28,474 nucleotides of DNA from Pilaira anomala (lineage: Eukaryota; Mucoromycota; Mucoromycetes; Mucorales; Mucoraceae), in the NCBI GenBank assembly GCA_025716855.1, contig JAIXMQ010000146.1, positions 1 to 28,474 of the forward strand, given 5' to 3'. Both the position numbers and the translations under genes were made by a program. The notes under the pieces were generated by a model. The model made no database searches and was not told the origin of the DNA. It worked only from the letters and a program-made list of their open reading frames with translations. The stretch's first letter is position 1, and the number at the start of each line of letters is the position of its first letter. Below are positions 19,782-28,474 of this stretch, piece by piece.

Positions 19782-20459
19782 GTATATAAGTGTCACTTAC
19801 CCCTATAAAAATCAAAAAATCACAAAAAAAAAAAAGGAATTATAGGTTAGAACATCTTATAAAAAAAAATGAAACAGAGAGAGAGAGAGAAAGAGACTGA
19901 AAAATCTCACTTTTTCTTTTACATCTCAGTCTCTCGTTATACAGAACAAGTAACAGAAAAAAGTGAGTCTTATAAAAAAGAACGAAATGTTTTACCAGCA
20001 TGCAGCAGTACCAAAACTTGTGACCTGGACCATGAACGTCCCGAGAATCACGAGCCAACCATAACCACCATCAGTTAAATCATCATTGATATTAAGAGAT
20101 GGCTTGTTGACTCCGAATTCGGGATCATCACCTTGTAAGTCTAATAAATATAAATAAAATAAAATAAAAGAAAGGTCAGACGTCTTTGTTCTTATATTAC
20201 AAGTATTTTAAATCAGTATGAGACAATTTTAGAGGGTATACATACGGTGTTCATGAGCTTGAGTCAAATCAGTTTTGGTACATGCTACATCATCTGTGGT
20301 AGCCAACACATCATCTTTCTCAGATAAAGAAGTAGCCGTTTTAGTTGAAGAAGTTGTGCTTATTGGACGCTGCTCTCTTAATTCATCTTCTGTTATAGTA
20401 TTTGAAACAGATTCATTCACACATGTCATGATTTGAATATCGTTTTTTTCAATTGTCAT
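18263..20459 (-). CDS. MFS monocarboxylate-type transporter (SLC16/MCH-like), eight exons
   Basis: Exons in transcript order: 20459-20246, 20140-20012, 19715-19435, 19379-19240, 19169-18955, 18882-18789, 18725-18565 and 18504-18263. They join in frame to 491 residues, normal for fungal monocarboxylate permeases. A ~90-residue Ser/Thr/Asp-rich cytosolic tail precedes TM1, which carries the SLC16 signature D-G-G-Y-G-W-L-V. Later marks are A-P-L-W-F-N-K-R-R-G-L-A-L-G (TM4-5 loop) and N-F-T-G-R-I-L-V-G-F-I-G-D-R-I-G-R (TM8 region with the Asp-Arg pair). Twelve membrane segments are expected, with a short basic loop (K-K-K-K-G-E-R) in the middle. Such carriers move monocarboxylates or related small solutes across a membrane; the substrate is not readable here. 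Junction 2-3 is the weak point: the richer donor at 19995 would keep five more TM1 residues but breaks the frame, while the donor at 20011 closes it. Expression data should settle it. Confidence 0.85.
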
Positions 20460-21026
20460 TTTTTTTTTTTTTTTATTATTAAAGAAAAAAGAAGAAAAAG
20501 ATGAGAAAAAAAAAATTTTGTTTTTTTTTTTTTCTTGACCTATTTTATACTAGACTTTGTGTGAAACATAACGCTAATTCCTATTAAAATTACAAGGTCA
20601 CTACTATTTTTTAAACCTATTTTATGCCATTCAAGATCTTTAGTCATTTCAGGGCATCCTATTTTGATTATATATATCATTTGTTTATACTCTTTCTCAT
20701 AATACATATTGTATCATGAGTTGATTTCAAATACGTGTGTTAAAAAAGGAACTAAATCGTTGGATCACAACACAACACGGTACGACCTCAGAAAAAAAAA
20801 TTTTTTTTCTTTGTATTCTATCGGTTTATTTCTCGGTAAAAGATAATTAAGTCTAATTGTATCTTACACTCTTTTCTGTCATTGATAAGATAAAAAATAA
20901 AAAAACTTGTAAATAGATACCAAGTTTTTATTTATTGTTTATCCAAACGTCAAAATCTTAACATTTCGTATGTTGTACCATCTTTTACATCTTTGACCAA
21001 TCATCTTTAAAGTAACACCACAGCAT
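20460..21026. other. Upstream region of the transporter gene
   Basis: Non-coding sequence between the transporter start and the left TIR of the palindromic element. It has T-rich runs just upstream of the start codon and an A9T8 palindrome near 20791. It presumably holds the transporter promoter; I cannot assign specific sites. Confidence 0.5.
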
Positions 21027-21097
21027 CACCAGTCATTGAGAAAAAATGAGTGCATTTTTGGGTAATTTAAACACAGTTTACTGGGAAAAGCTGACTG

Positions 21098-21182
21098 TTA
21101 TTTTTGGGGAAAGTTCATTACTATTTTTGGGGAAAATTCATTACTATTTTTGGGAAAAGGTCATTACTATTTTTTGGAAAAT
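21098..21182 (+). repeat. Sub-terminal tandem repeat, 23-base unit
   Basis: The unit TATTTTTGGGGAAAATTCAT plus TAC stands about three and a half times in tandem just inside the left TIR. The right end holds only one and a bit copies (27108-27155, opposite strand). Repeated sub-terminal motifs are often transposase-binding sites, which is an inference here. Confidence 0.75.
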
Positions 21183-21549
21183 CTTTTATTATTAGTTAGT
21201 GCGAACCAAGCACTAAATGATGAAGGAGTGTACGGTACCCGCAATTATAATCGATTGGCTATGACATGTAATCATAACCCACCTATGAAAAAAAAAAGAA
21301 TTAATGCAAAAATTGTTCACTATTAACATGCTTATGTTAATTGAAGACGAAATACTATCAATAGATATTTTTCTTTTTTGGTTGTCAATGATTACGACTT
21401 AGTTGCTTATAAATAGTATGACTCTTATTTCTGTAAACCACCAATCCATCTTTGATGAGCTTTAAACAGTCCGTATTTCTTATATACATCAATAATAGGA
21501 CAACAGGTAATTCATGTATAGAAAATTACAGTATTCCTAAATAGATTTA

Positions 21550-23679
21550 AAAGTTACCACCAAATATAATTTCTTGAAGCGGGTGTCTCTATTTCCTGGT
21601 AATTTTAAGGAATTGCTATCAGAGATAGATGTTTCAAAGCAATTTAACAATATGTTTAACGATCGATACATCTGCCTATGTTTGCTACCCATATTGCCCT
21701 CAATGCAACAATATGTAAAAAAAAAACCAGCTCTAACTCGATTATCAATTTTTTTTTTTTTATTATGTATTTTTTTTATTTAATATGGCTCGTAACAACA
21801 ACCAAAATTCTCAACAAACAAACCAAGGTAGTTCAAGTAGCTCAGATGTTCCTCAATTTCCTCCTTATTCAGGTAGTGGGCCCTACAACATACACTCTGT
21901 TTGATTTCCCATCTCAGTACTCTTTCTTGGAATCTCTTCCCTCCTCTAGTGCTTCCAGTCATCTTCCTGAATCTTCTTCAGAGAATTCAAGACTTCATGA
22001 AAATTGCCATATAATATAACTATCTGGATATAACTTCTGAAACCGCCACTTTTGATAGTCAAGTATCCACTGCTGAACCTATGTCTTCTGAGTAGAATCT
22101 TTTGGAAAAAGAACTCTTCCCAGTAGGAAGCGCGGTGCTCCCAATGATGATAAAGTTGACCCTCGGTTTAACGTACCTGTTCCTGGTAAGAAGATTTTAG
22201 AAAGGGAAAAAAAAACGTTCTGGTAGTCATGCAGCTTGTTGGGCTATTCTTTACGGTTATGTCTTTCGTTATAAGGAATAGTCAAAATAACATTTGGACT
22301 TATTGTAACTACAACAGAGAGCTTTGCAAACAGGCCAATAAGACGATGGGCTGGTGTTCTCAAGATTCTTGCTTCTGTACGTCTCAAGGATGAATTTTTG
22401 GTATATGCTGTCGTATTGAAAACTTGAAACCTCGTCTTCTTCTGTGCTATGATGTTGCGACTCGATGGGGATCTTCGTTGCGTATGGTTGAAAGGATCCT
22501 CTCGCTGGTCAAACCTTACAACCGCGCTTGTAGTATCTTCATTGATACAAGATTTATTGAAACAGTGGATACTCTTTTTTTTTTCGATTTCTAGACAAAT
22601 GATTGGTTTGGTGCCAGAGATGCTAACTCTTTTATCACCTCTACTGGTATCAAGTGGATTTTAAAAAAGAAATGGTTAACCCACCTGTTCAATTTCCTAT
22701 CGTATAAACTACCTTATCGACATCGCTCAGGTACTGATTTGAGTCTAAACACGTGTTGCTAAATCCTTCTATTATTCATTCTATCGCTGAAACTGTTGTT
22801 GGAATCAATGCAAAAGACAATTATACACCCTGGCCAACGGAATGGACTAACAATATTAAGTCTGACATTTTGTACGTCTCAAAGAATCCATGTAATGAAA
22901 ACAGTTTGCCTCCCATATTAGTAGAAATACAACACACAGTTGATAAAGACTTTATTTTAAGACTAATGGATTATTCTATTTCGGTATACCGCAGCAATAA
23001 AAAAATTTCGCCTATTGTTGTTGTATTTGTCATTTCCTCTATGAAATATGCTGTCTCCAAGAAAACCACCCGCTGTAAAAAAAATGCCGTTTTTTCTCAA
23101 ATATCCTTCAGATCCTTGGGCTCGTACCAATTTTAACAAGTAAACTTACTACAACAAGCAACACTTTTCAAATATGACGGATAAAAGTACCCAAAGAAAG
23201 TTAATTAAACCAGAGACCGCAGAAAGAGACCAAGAGCAAATAAGTGCTATAAAAGCAATGGCGGTTGGTTGAAGAGCATCAATTATGTTAGAGAGCATAA
23301 TAGTTGTTATTTTGCTACTGATACATCAATTAAAACAAGCTTGACTTTGCCTTTGACTCCTTTTGTTGCGCTTTCAGAATTTTTAATTGATCAACATCCT
23401 TCCCTCTTATCAGACCCTTTTTACACTGATCCTAATATTCAACACTTGTACTCTATTGCTATCAAAACATTTTTCAAGAACCAGGTTTTAAAGAATGAAG
23501 ATTATGTTGAGCAGCTTGTAAAAGCATACAAAGGATCCGAAGATATTATGTCCGAAATTATAGAAACTTTGACTGAAGAGGTTCCTGATATGAAGATGTG
23601 GCCTAAAACAAAAAAAAGATTTTAGAAGACACAAAATTGTTATCAAGGGCAAATAAAAGGAAATACCTATCAAGCTATT
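21550..23679 (+). repeat. Left arm of giant inverted repeat
   Basis: This arm pairs with 24089-26430 as a reverse complement. In two stretches of about 270 and 370 bases that I compared directly I counted 4 and 8 differences, so identity there is about 98%. The arm lacks about 230 bases present in the right arm near 25985-26215. Its inner end is after CAAGCTATT at 23671-23679. Confidence 0.9.
21785..23660 (+). pseudogene. PD-(D/E)XK nuclease-like protein, dead copy in left arm
   Basis: The best segment (22753-23136) holds I-K-S-D-I-L-Y (Asp) and P-P-I-L-V-E-I-Q (Glu-x-Gln), followed by F-I-L-R-L-M-D-Y and I-V-V-V-F-V-I. That is the order of a PD-(D/E)XK restriction-like fold of the Rpn/transposase-associated type. 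Upstream frames give N-D-W-F-G-A-R-D-A-N-S-F-I-T and W-L-T-H-L-F-N-F-L-S-Y-K-L-P-Y-R, and before that L-K-P-R-L-L-L-C-Y-D-V-A-T-R-W. Downstream (23269-23625) is a helical segment with L-T-P-F-V-A-L-S-E-F-L-I and I-Q-H-L-Y-S-I-A-I-K. This reads as one long protein broken by several indels and stops. The 5' end is deleted relative to the right copy. Its C-terminal tail after the arm end is missing too. Proteins of this kind occur in many copies in Mucoromycota as far as I remember. Confidence 0.65.
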
Positions 23680-24088
23680 ACTTGATTATAAAGAGAATTA
23701 ATAACATGGCACCATTTGTAACTATTAACGAAAGGATAAATGTATTGCGTTATTATATGCTTGAGCTATATGGTAGTATTGCATTATAAAGATGTAATGT
23801 ACCTTAATTTTGTTGTTTTTTCCATCTGTAGTAGTTTGCCTTGACGGAGCTCCATTTCACGTAATTTTTAAATAAACCAAGCGAACGAACATCATCATAA
23901 ATTGATTCCCATGGGATGAGTGCACCCTCGTTCATGTTAGATAAATAAGTATTTACATACTCCCAATTTCTGCTAGCATTATCATTGGTATAATCATTAT
24001 GATTGTTGTTGATGCTGCTGTTGGTATTATCGTCGGTATCGGTACTGCAGTTGGTAGTATCGCTGCTAGTATCATCAACTTTATCCAA
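23680..24088. other. Unique centre of the palindrome
   Basis: 409 bases separate the arms. Positions 23804-24088 are the 3' coding tail of the right-arm gene copy, which the left arm lacks. Positions 23680-23803 have no partner in the other arm and no recognisable content. So the palindrome arose from two copies of unequal length joined head-on at their 3' ends. Confidence 0.75.
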
Positions 24089-26141
24089 AATAGCTTGATA
24101 GGTATTTCCTTTTATTTGCCCTTGATAACAATTTTGTGTCTTCTAAAATCTTTTTTTGTTGTAGGCCACATCTTCATATCAGGAACCTCTTCAGTCAAAG
24201 TTTCTATAATTTCGGACATAATATCTTCGGATCCTTTGTATACTTTTACAAGCTGCTCAACATAATCTTCATTCTTTAAAACCTGGTTCTTGAAAAATGT
24301 TTTGATAGCAATAGAGTACAAGTGTTGAATATTAGGATCAGTGTAAAAAGGGTCTGATAAGAGGGAAGGATGTTGATCAATTAAAAATTCTGAAAGCGCA
24401 ACAAAAGGAGTCAAAGGCAAAGTCAAGCTTGATTTAATTGATGTATCAGTAGCAAAATAACAACTATTATGCTCTCTAACATAATTGATGCTCTTCAACC
24501 AACCGCCATTGCTTTTATAGCACTTATTTACTCTTGGTCTCTTTCTGCGGTCTCTGGTTTAATTAACTTTCTTTGGGTACTTTTATCCGTCATATTTGAA
24601 AAGTGTTGCTTGTTGTAGTAAGTTTGCTTGTTAAAATTGGTACGAGCCCAAGGATCTGAAGGATATTTGAGAAAAAACGGCATTTTTTTTACAGCGGGTG
24701 GTTTTCTTGGAGACAGCATATTTCATAGAGGAAATGACAAATACAACAACAATAGGCGAAATTTTTTTATTGCTGCGGTATACCGAAATAGAATAATCCA
24801 TTTAGTCTTAAAATAAAGTCTTTATCAACTGTGTGTTGTATTTCTACTAATATGGGAGGCAAACTGTTTTCATTACATGGATTCTTTGAGACGTACAAAA
24901 TGTCAGACTTAATATTGTTAGTCCATTCCGTTGGCCAGGGTGTATAATTGTCTTTTGCATTGATTCCAACAACAGTTTCAGCGATAGAATGAATAATAAA
25001 AGGATCTAGCAACAACACCTGTTTAGACTCAAATCAGTACCTGAGCGATGTCGATAAGGTAGTTTATACGATAGGAAATTGAACAGGTGGGTTAACCATT
25101 TCTTTTTTAAAATCCACTTGATACCAGTAGAGGTGATAAAAGAGTTAGCATCTCTGGCACCAAACCAATCATTTGTCTAGAAATCGAAAAAAAAAGAGTA
25201 TGCACTGTTTCAATAAATCTTGTATCAATGAAGATACTACAAGCGCGGTTGTATGGTTTAACCAACGAGAGAATCCTTTCAACCATACGCAACGAAGATC
25301 CCCATCGAGTCGCAACATCATAGCACAGAAGAAGACGAGGTTTCAAGTTTTCAATACGACAGCATATACCAAAAATCCATCCTTGAGACGTACAGAAGCA
25401 AGAATCTTGAGAACACCAGCCCATCGTCTTATTGGCCTGTTTGCAAAGCTCTCTGTTGTAGTTACAATAAGTCCAAATGTTATTTTGACTATTCCTTATA
25501 ACGAAAAAAATAACCGTAAAGAATAGCCCAACAAGCTGCATGACTACCAGAACGTTTTTTTTTTCCCTTTCTAAAATCTTCTTACCAGGAACAGGTACGT
25601 TAAACCGAGGGTCAACTTTATCATCATTAGGAGCACCGAGCCTCCTACTGGGAAGAGTTCTTTTTCCAAAAGATTCTACTCAGAAGACATAGTAGGTTCA
25701 GCAGTGGATACTTGACTATCAAAAGTGGCGGTTTCAGAAGTTATATCCAGATAGTTATATTATATGGCAATTTTCATGAAGTCTTGAATTCTCTGAAGAA
25801 GATTCAGGAAGATGACTGGAAGCACTAGAGGAGGGAAGAGATTCCAAAAAAGAGTACTGAGATGGGAAATCAAACAGAGTGTATGATGTAGGGCCCACTA
25901 CCTGAATAAGGAGGAAATTGAGGAACATCTGAGCTACTTGAACTACCTTGGTTTGTTTGTTGAGAATTTTGGTTGTTGTTACGAGCATCCTCCTTTTTTA
26001 CAGCTTTTTGGCTTTAAATAATTGAAGGTACTATCACTGTAACTGAGTACGCGTTAGCAACTGATTTAAGGCCCCATTTAACTCGTTAGCATTTAGTTTT
26101 CCGATTCTGCCATCTAAAAGTATAGGTTTTGTGTAAGCCAT
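23804..26141 (-). pseudogene. PD-(D/E)XK nuclease-like protein, dead copy in right arm with SANT-like tail
   Basis: This is the longer copy. It starts M-A-Y-T-K-P-I-L-L-D-G-R (ATG 26141-26139), then N-A-N-E-L-N-G-A-L-N, possibly a SAP-like helix pair. Gln/Asn/Ser-rich and Ser-rich linkers follow, then the same middle and nuclease segments as the left copy. The nuclease part (25018-24767) shows I-K-S-D-I-L-Y and V-E-I-Q, then loses frame through one extra A where the left arm reads F-I-L-R-L-M-D-Y. The tail (24088-23804) has an Asp/Thr/Asn-rich linker and W-E-Y-V-N-T-Y-L-S, I-P-W-E-S-I-Y, L-F-K-N-Y and W-S-S-V-K-A-N-Y-Y-R-W, resembling a Myb/SANT DNA-binding fold. The full layout would be a DNA-binding or linker N-terminus, a nuclease-like core and a SANT-like C-terminus. 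The copy is dead: several frame breaks and stops. Confidence 0.65.
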
Positions 26142-26430
26142 ATCGTGTTCAAAAGGGTTTCTATTATTATTATTATTATTATTGTTGTTACATTTACAAA
26201 CATATAATTTTTTTTTTTTTTTTGTTATGAAAAGAAAAAAGAAAAAAATTGATAATCGAGTTAGGGCTGCTTTTTTTTTTTTACATACATATTGTTGCAT
26301 TGAGGGCAATCTGAGTAGCAAACATAGGTAGATTTATTGATTGTTAAATTGCCTTATTATTGCACTTCTCCTTAAAATTATCAAAAAATAGAGACACCCG
26401 CTTCAAGAGATTATATTTGGTGGTAACTTT
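24089..26430 (-). repeat. Right arm of giant inverted repeat
   Basis: Reverse complement of 21550-23679, with an additional ~230 bases (about 25985-26215) that hold the 5' end of the gene and an (ATT)n run at 26164-26186. The outer end is GGTGGTAACTTT at 26419-26430; the inner end is AATAGCTTG at 24089-24097. Confidence 0.9.
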
Positions 26431-27045
26431 AGGGTATCTAAGCGAAAGGTTTATTGGGATGGGCAATTACTTAAATAACGGAAGTTGATATGTTTATGTC
26501 AGGATTAATGATTTCTATTTTTACTTACCTATAACTAATAACTTGATGTGTGTTGGAATTCGGTTTGAAGGGTTTTATAAAAATAAAAGGCGATAAATTA
26601 ACGAAGGGGGTTTATTCTTTATTCGAAATTAACTGAGAGCTCCATATTTCTAAACTATGCGACAATTTATATTATTACATCATGTTATAGTATTATTAGC
26701 GTGATATATAGTTTACATAATATTTTATGTTTTTAGTTTTGATATGCCAATCTTTTAAGTAATATAGTCATTTATTGTTTAAATGAGAGTTATGTAATAT
26801 CCTTTTTATATGAGTAGTATAGGTTAAATACAACAAGACCATACATCTTTCAATTTTCGAATTTATTGTGAAGTTGACACGACCGTAGAAGGTTGTAGAA
26901 GTTAGATATTTTAGAGTATACGATCAGATTACCGATCAGTCGATGTTTGTCTTTGATCTAACAAGTGCATTTTATTTCTATTAAGGTATTGATTGTAAGC
27001 AAACTGACTATAGCAACTTTATCAAAGTGCATATGTCCTCACAAT
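26431..27045. other. Right-flank segment private to the right side of the palindrome
   Basis: About 600 bases between the right arm and the homologous outer block have no counterpart on the left. The sequence is AT-rich and non-coding. A TGTTGGAATTCGG start (26551) recalls Copia-type LTRs, but no matching end or target duplication convinced me. Confidence 0.4.
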
Positions 27046-27191
27046 GGCTTACATAAATCTATTTACAAATACTGTAATTTTCTATGCCTCCTTTTTATTT
27101 TCTTTCACAAATAAAAATAGTAATGAACTTTTCCCAAAAATAGCAGTCAGTTTTTCCCAAAAGTGCACTCATTTTTTCTCAATTACTGGTG

Positions 27192-27363
27192 AAAATACGC
27201 ATGGGAAAAAAATAATTGAGTGTGTCGGTTGAAAAGCCTCCAAACAAACAAGTCACCTGAAAGCTGTCACGGCTTTTTTTCAAGTAGAGAAGAAAAAAAA
27301 AAAAAAAAAAAAAAAAACGAACCTGACATAACTCTTTTTTTTTTTCGTAAATAATAACTAACC
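27192..27363. promoter_or_regulatory. Upstream region of NOC2
   Basis: 172 bases between the right TIR of the palindromic element and the NOC2 start codon, with a 25-A tract (27293-27317) and a T-rich run just before the ATG. The close distance implies that the element sits in or next to the NOC2 promoter. No specific transcription-factor site is recognisable. Confidence 0.45.
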
Positions 27364-28474
27364 ATGGCACCTGCAGCAGTTCAAAAGAGATTGAAAAATG
27401 TTAAAAAGCAAACAACCAAAACTCAACCAAAAAAGATTGCAAAGATTGTAGAACAAGTACTTTGAAAAGAAAAAGGGTAAAAGGAAATTCACTGTACAAA
27501 AACTTTTTTTGAAACTCACATAAAAACATATGTAATATGTATAGGTAGTCAAGCAAAGAAAGTGATGAAAAAGTGTAAGTGAAAAAAAAAAAATATTTTA
27601 CGTGTGTATACTAAAGAAAAAAGGTTTTATATTTTATAGGGCTGAAAAAAAAGTTCAAGTAGAGGAGGAGGAAGATTCACCTATGGAAGACGTATCTGAA
27701 AGTGAAGACGATGATATTTTCAAAAAATTACAAAAGGTGATGGATGAAGATAACTCTGAAAGCCGAAGCAGAGATGGATTCTGACGTTGAAAAAGAGGAA
27801 AAGATGGAAGATAGCGATTCTGACCTTCCTTCTGATTTCGAAAGAGAAATGGCAGTGAGTGACGAAGAAGAAGAGGATGAAGAGGATGAAGAGGAAACAC
27901 CTGATAAGTTGAATAAAGATATCGATCAACACAAGAAGGAATTAGAAGAATTAAAAGAACGTGATCCTGAATTTTACGATTATTTACAAAAGGAAGATGG
28001 GGATCTTTTAGGTTTTGGTGAATCAGATGATGGTGAAGAAGAAGAAGAAGATATGGATGAACAAGAGGAATTCAGTGATATGGAAGAACCTGAAGAGAAA
28101 ATGATGGATGATATTCCAGTTTTAACTAAATCTACTTTAAATGAATGGATCGATGCTATTAAATCCAACAATGATTTCAAAACCTTTAAAAAATTACTTT
28201 CTGCTTTCAAAACTGCTTCTAGAATGTCTGAAGAAGATGATAAAATCACATTTACCTTAAAGATTGAAGATCCCTCTGGTAAGAACAAAACACGGATTTT
28301 AATACGTTTTTTTATATAAGAAACTAACTTTTTTTTTTTATTCATCAGTTTTCTCAAAGGTCATCACCTCTACCCTTCGTCTCGCTCCTATCGTTTTCGG
28401 TCACCATTTAAAACCCAAGAGAGAGAATGGATCACCCATGACATCTAACCGTTGGGCCTTTTTCAAATCATACG
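27364..28474 (+). CDS. NOC2: Noc2, nucleolar complex protein 2 (5' part; one apparent frameshift)
   Basis: Likely exons are 27364-27456, 27549-27574, 27640-28278 and 28349 to the window end, all with GT-AG borders. The N-terminus is Lys-rich (nucleolar-targeting type), then strongly acidic. Family-specific parts follow: H-K-K-E-L-E-E-L-K-E-R-D-P-E-F-Y and L-L-G-F-G-E, then L-N-E-W-I-D-A-I. The last exon contains V-F-S-K-V-I-T-S-T-L-R. Noc2 pairs with Noc1 in early and Noc3 in later nucleolar and nucleoplasmic 60S pre-ribosomes and is needed for their maturation and transport. In exon 3 the frame used up to D-E-D-N-S-E must shift by one base between about 27744 and 27778 to continue in A-E-A-E-M-D-S-D; one surplus A near 27760 explains it. 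Since Noc2 is essential, a sequence error is more likely than a true lesion. Confidence 0.87.

Larger units (their letters stand above)
21027..27191. mobile_element. Palindromic composite element bounded by TIRs
   Basis: The left end (from 21027) and the reverse complement of the right end (from 27191) both start CACCAGT, then ATTGAGAAAAAATGAGTGCA after one differing base. They stay related for about 80-90 bases, including GTTCATTACTATTTTT. The left copy carries extra sequence in this part. Inside lie two long inverted arms and a 409-base unique centre. A second block of inward homology (TAGAAAATTACAGTATT and AAATAGATTTA) lies at 21515-21550 and 27046-27088, so the outer segments too were once paired. 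About 380 bases are private to the left flank and about 600 to the right. No matching target duplication stands next to the CACCAGT ends. The transposon class is unresolved. Confidence 0.7.

Noticed and set aside
19384..19815. Transporter exon 3 extended upstream through the poly(A) tract
   Set aside because: The extension would translate a long T run as poly-Phe; it is intron sequence, and the acceptor TAG just before 19715 fits the family sequence.
21229..21245. Further copy of the 173-base MITE end (GTACGGTACCCGC)
   Set aside because: Only about 12 bases agree, the match stops before the CTCTAT core, and no inverted partner lies within several hundred bases.
22430..22600. hAT transposase inside the palindrome (C-Y-D-V-A-T-R-W followed by E-R-I-L-S-L)
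   Set aside because: The motif resembles the hAT core, but no other hAT block or C-terminal dimerisation domain is visible. The segment runs on in order into the nuclease-like protein, so one protein family explains the arm better.
26551..26963. Solo Copia-type LTR (TGTTGGAATTCGG start, CTAACA end)
   Set aside because: The five bases on either side do not match and no internal LTR features can be confirmed.
27655..28357. Minus-strand serine/leucine-rich frames over NOC2
   Set aside because: They mirror the acidic, GAA/GAT-rich coding strand of NOC2.
1..28474. CRISPR arrays, tRNA or rRNA genes, bacterial operons
   Set aside because: No regularly spaced palindromic repeats, no B-box-like or cloverleaf sequence and no rRNA motif were found by eye. 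Introns show that the DNA is eukaryotic.

Overview
The window looks like nuclear DNA of a filamentous fungus, most likely Mucoromycota (Mucorales-like). It is very AT-rich and has short GT-AG introns of about 45-110 bases. It carries conserved eukaryotic genes: a Noc2 ribosome-assembly factor, an NDUFAF4-type complex I assembly factor, a tandem CCCH zinc finger, an SLC16-type carrier and an LCL2-like secreted protein. It also holds a dense mix of LINE, Tc1/mariner, Tnp2-like, Merlin-like and PD-(D/E)XK-type mobile-element remains. I cannot name the species from sequence alone.

Layout. Positions 1-911 (minus) hold the start of a LINE ORF1 (Gag-like, zinc knuckle) cut by the window edge. Positions 1653-4441 hold two DNA transposons: one Tc1/mariner element with an open 354-residue transposase, and one decayed 1372-base element with perfect 25-base terminal inverted repeats (TIRs), a broken DDE transposase tail and a minisatellite. 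Positions 5953-7288 are a complete but dead Tc1/mariner element with TA target duplications; a 7-base tandem duplication and a stop codon break its transposase. Positions 7968-9231 hold a broken gene of unknown family, an 18-base minisatellite and a 173-base miniature inverted-repeat element (MITE). Positions 10577-10999 hold a Merlin/ISXO2-like transposase fragment, 12435-13028 a low-complexity poly-serine ORF, and 13679-15151 (minus) the C-terminal part of a Tnp2-like protein.

The host-gene cluster is at 16092-20459. In order it holds an LCL2-like gene (+), a TTP-type CCCH protein (+) and NDUFAF4 (+), followed convergently, 70 bases away, by an eight-exon monocarboxylate-type MFS transporter (minus). 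Positions 21027-27191 form the most striking structure: about 6.2 kb bounded by inverted repeats whose interior is a giant imperfect palindrome. Its arms of about 2.1 and 2.3 kb each carry a dead copy of the same gene, encoding a PD-(D/E)XK nuclease-like domain. The window ends inside NOC2 (27364-28474, +).

How the parts relate. The host genes show no operon-like functional link; they are ordinary neighbours. The rest records successive insertions and decay. Several small frame breaks (NOC2, LCL2-like) lie in genes that should be functional, so residual assembly indels are a real possibility and weaken any pseudogene call based on one indel. I do not see a clear new functional system. The best candidate for undescribed biology is the palindromic element and the gene family it duplicated.
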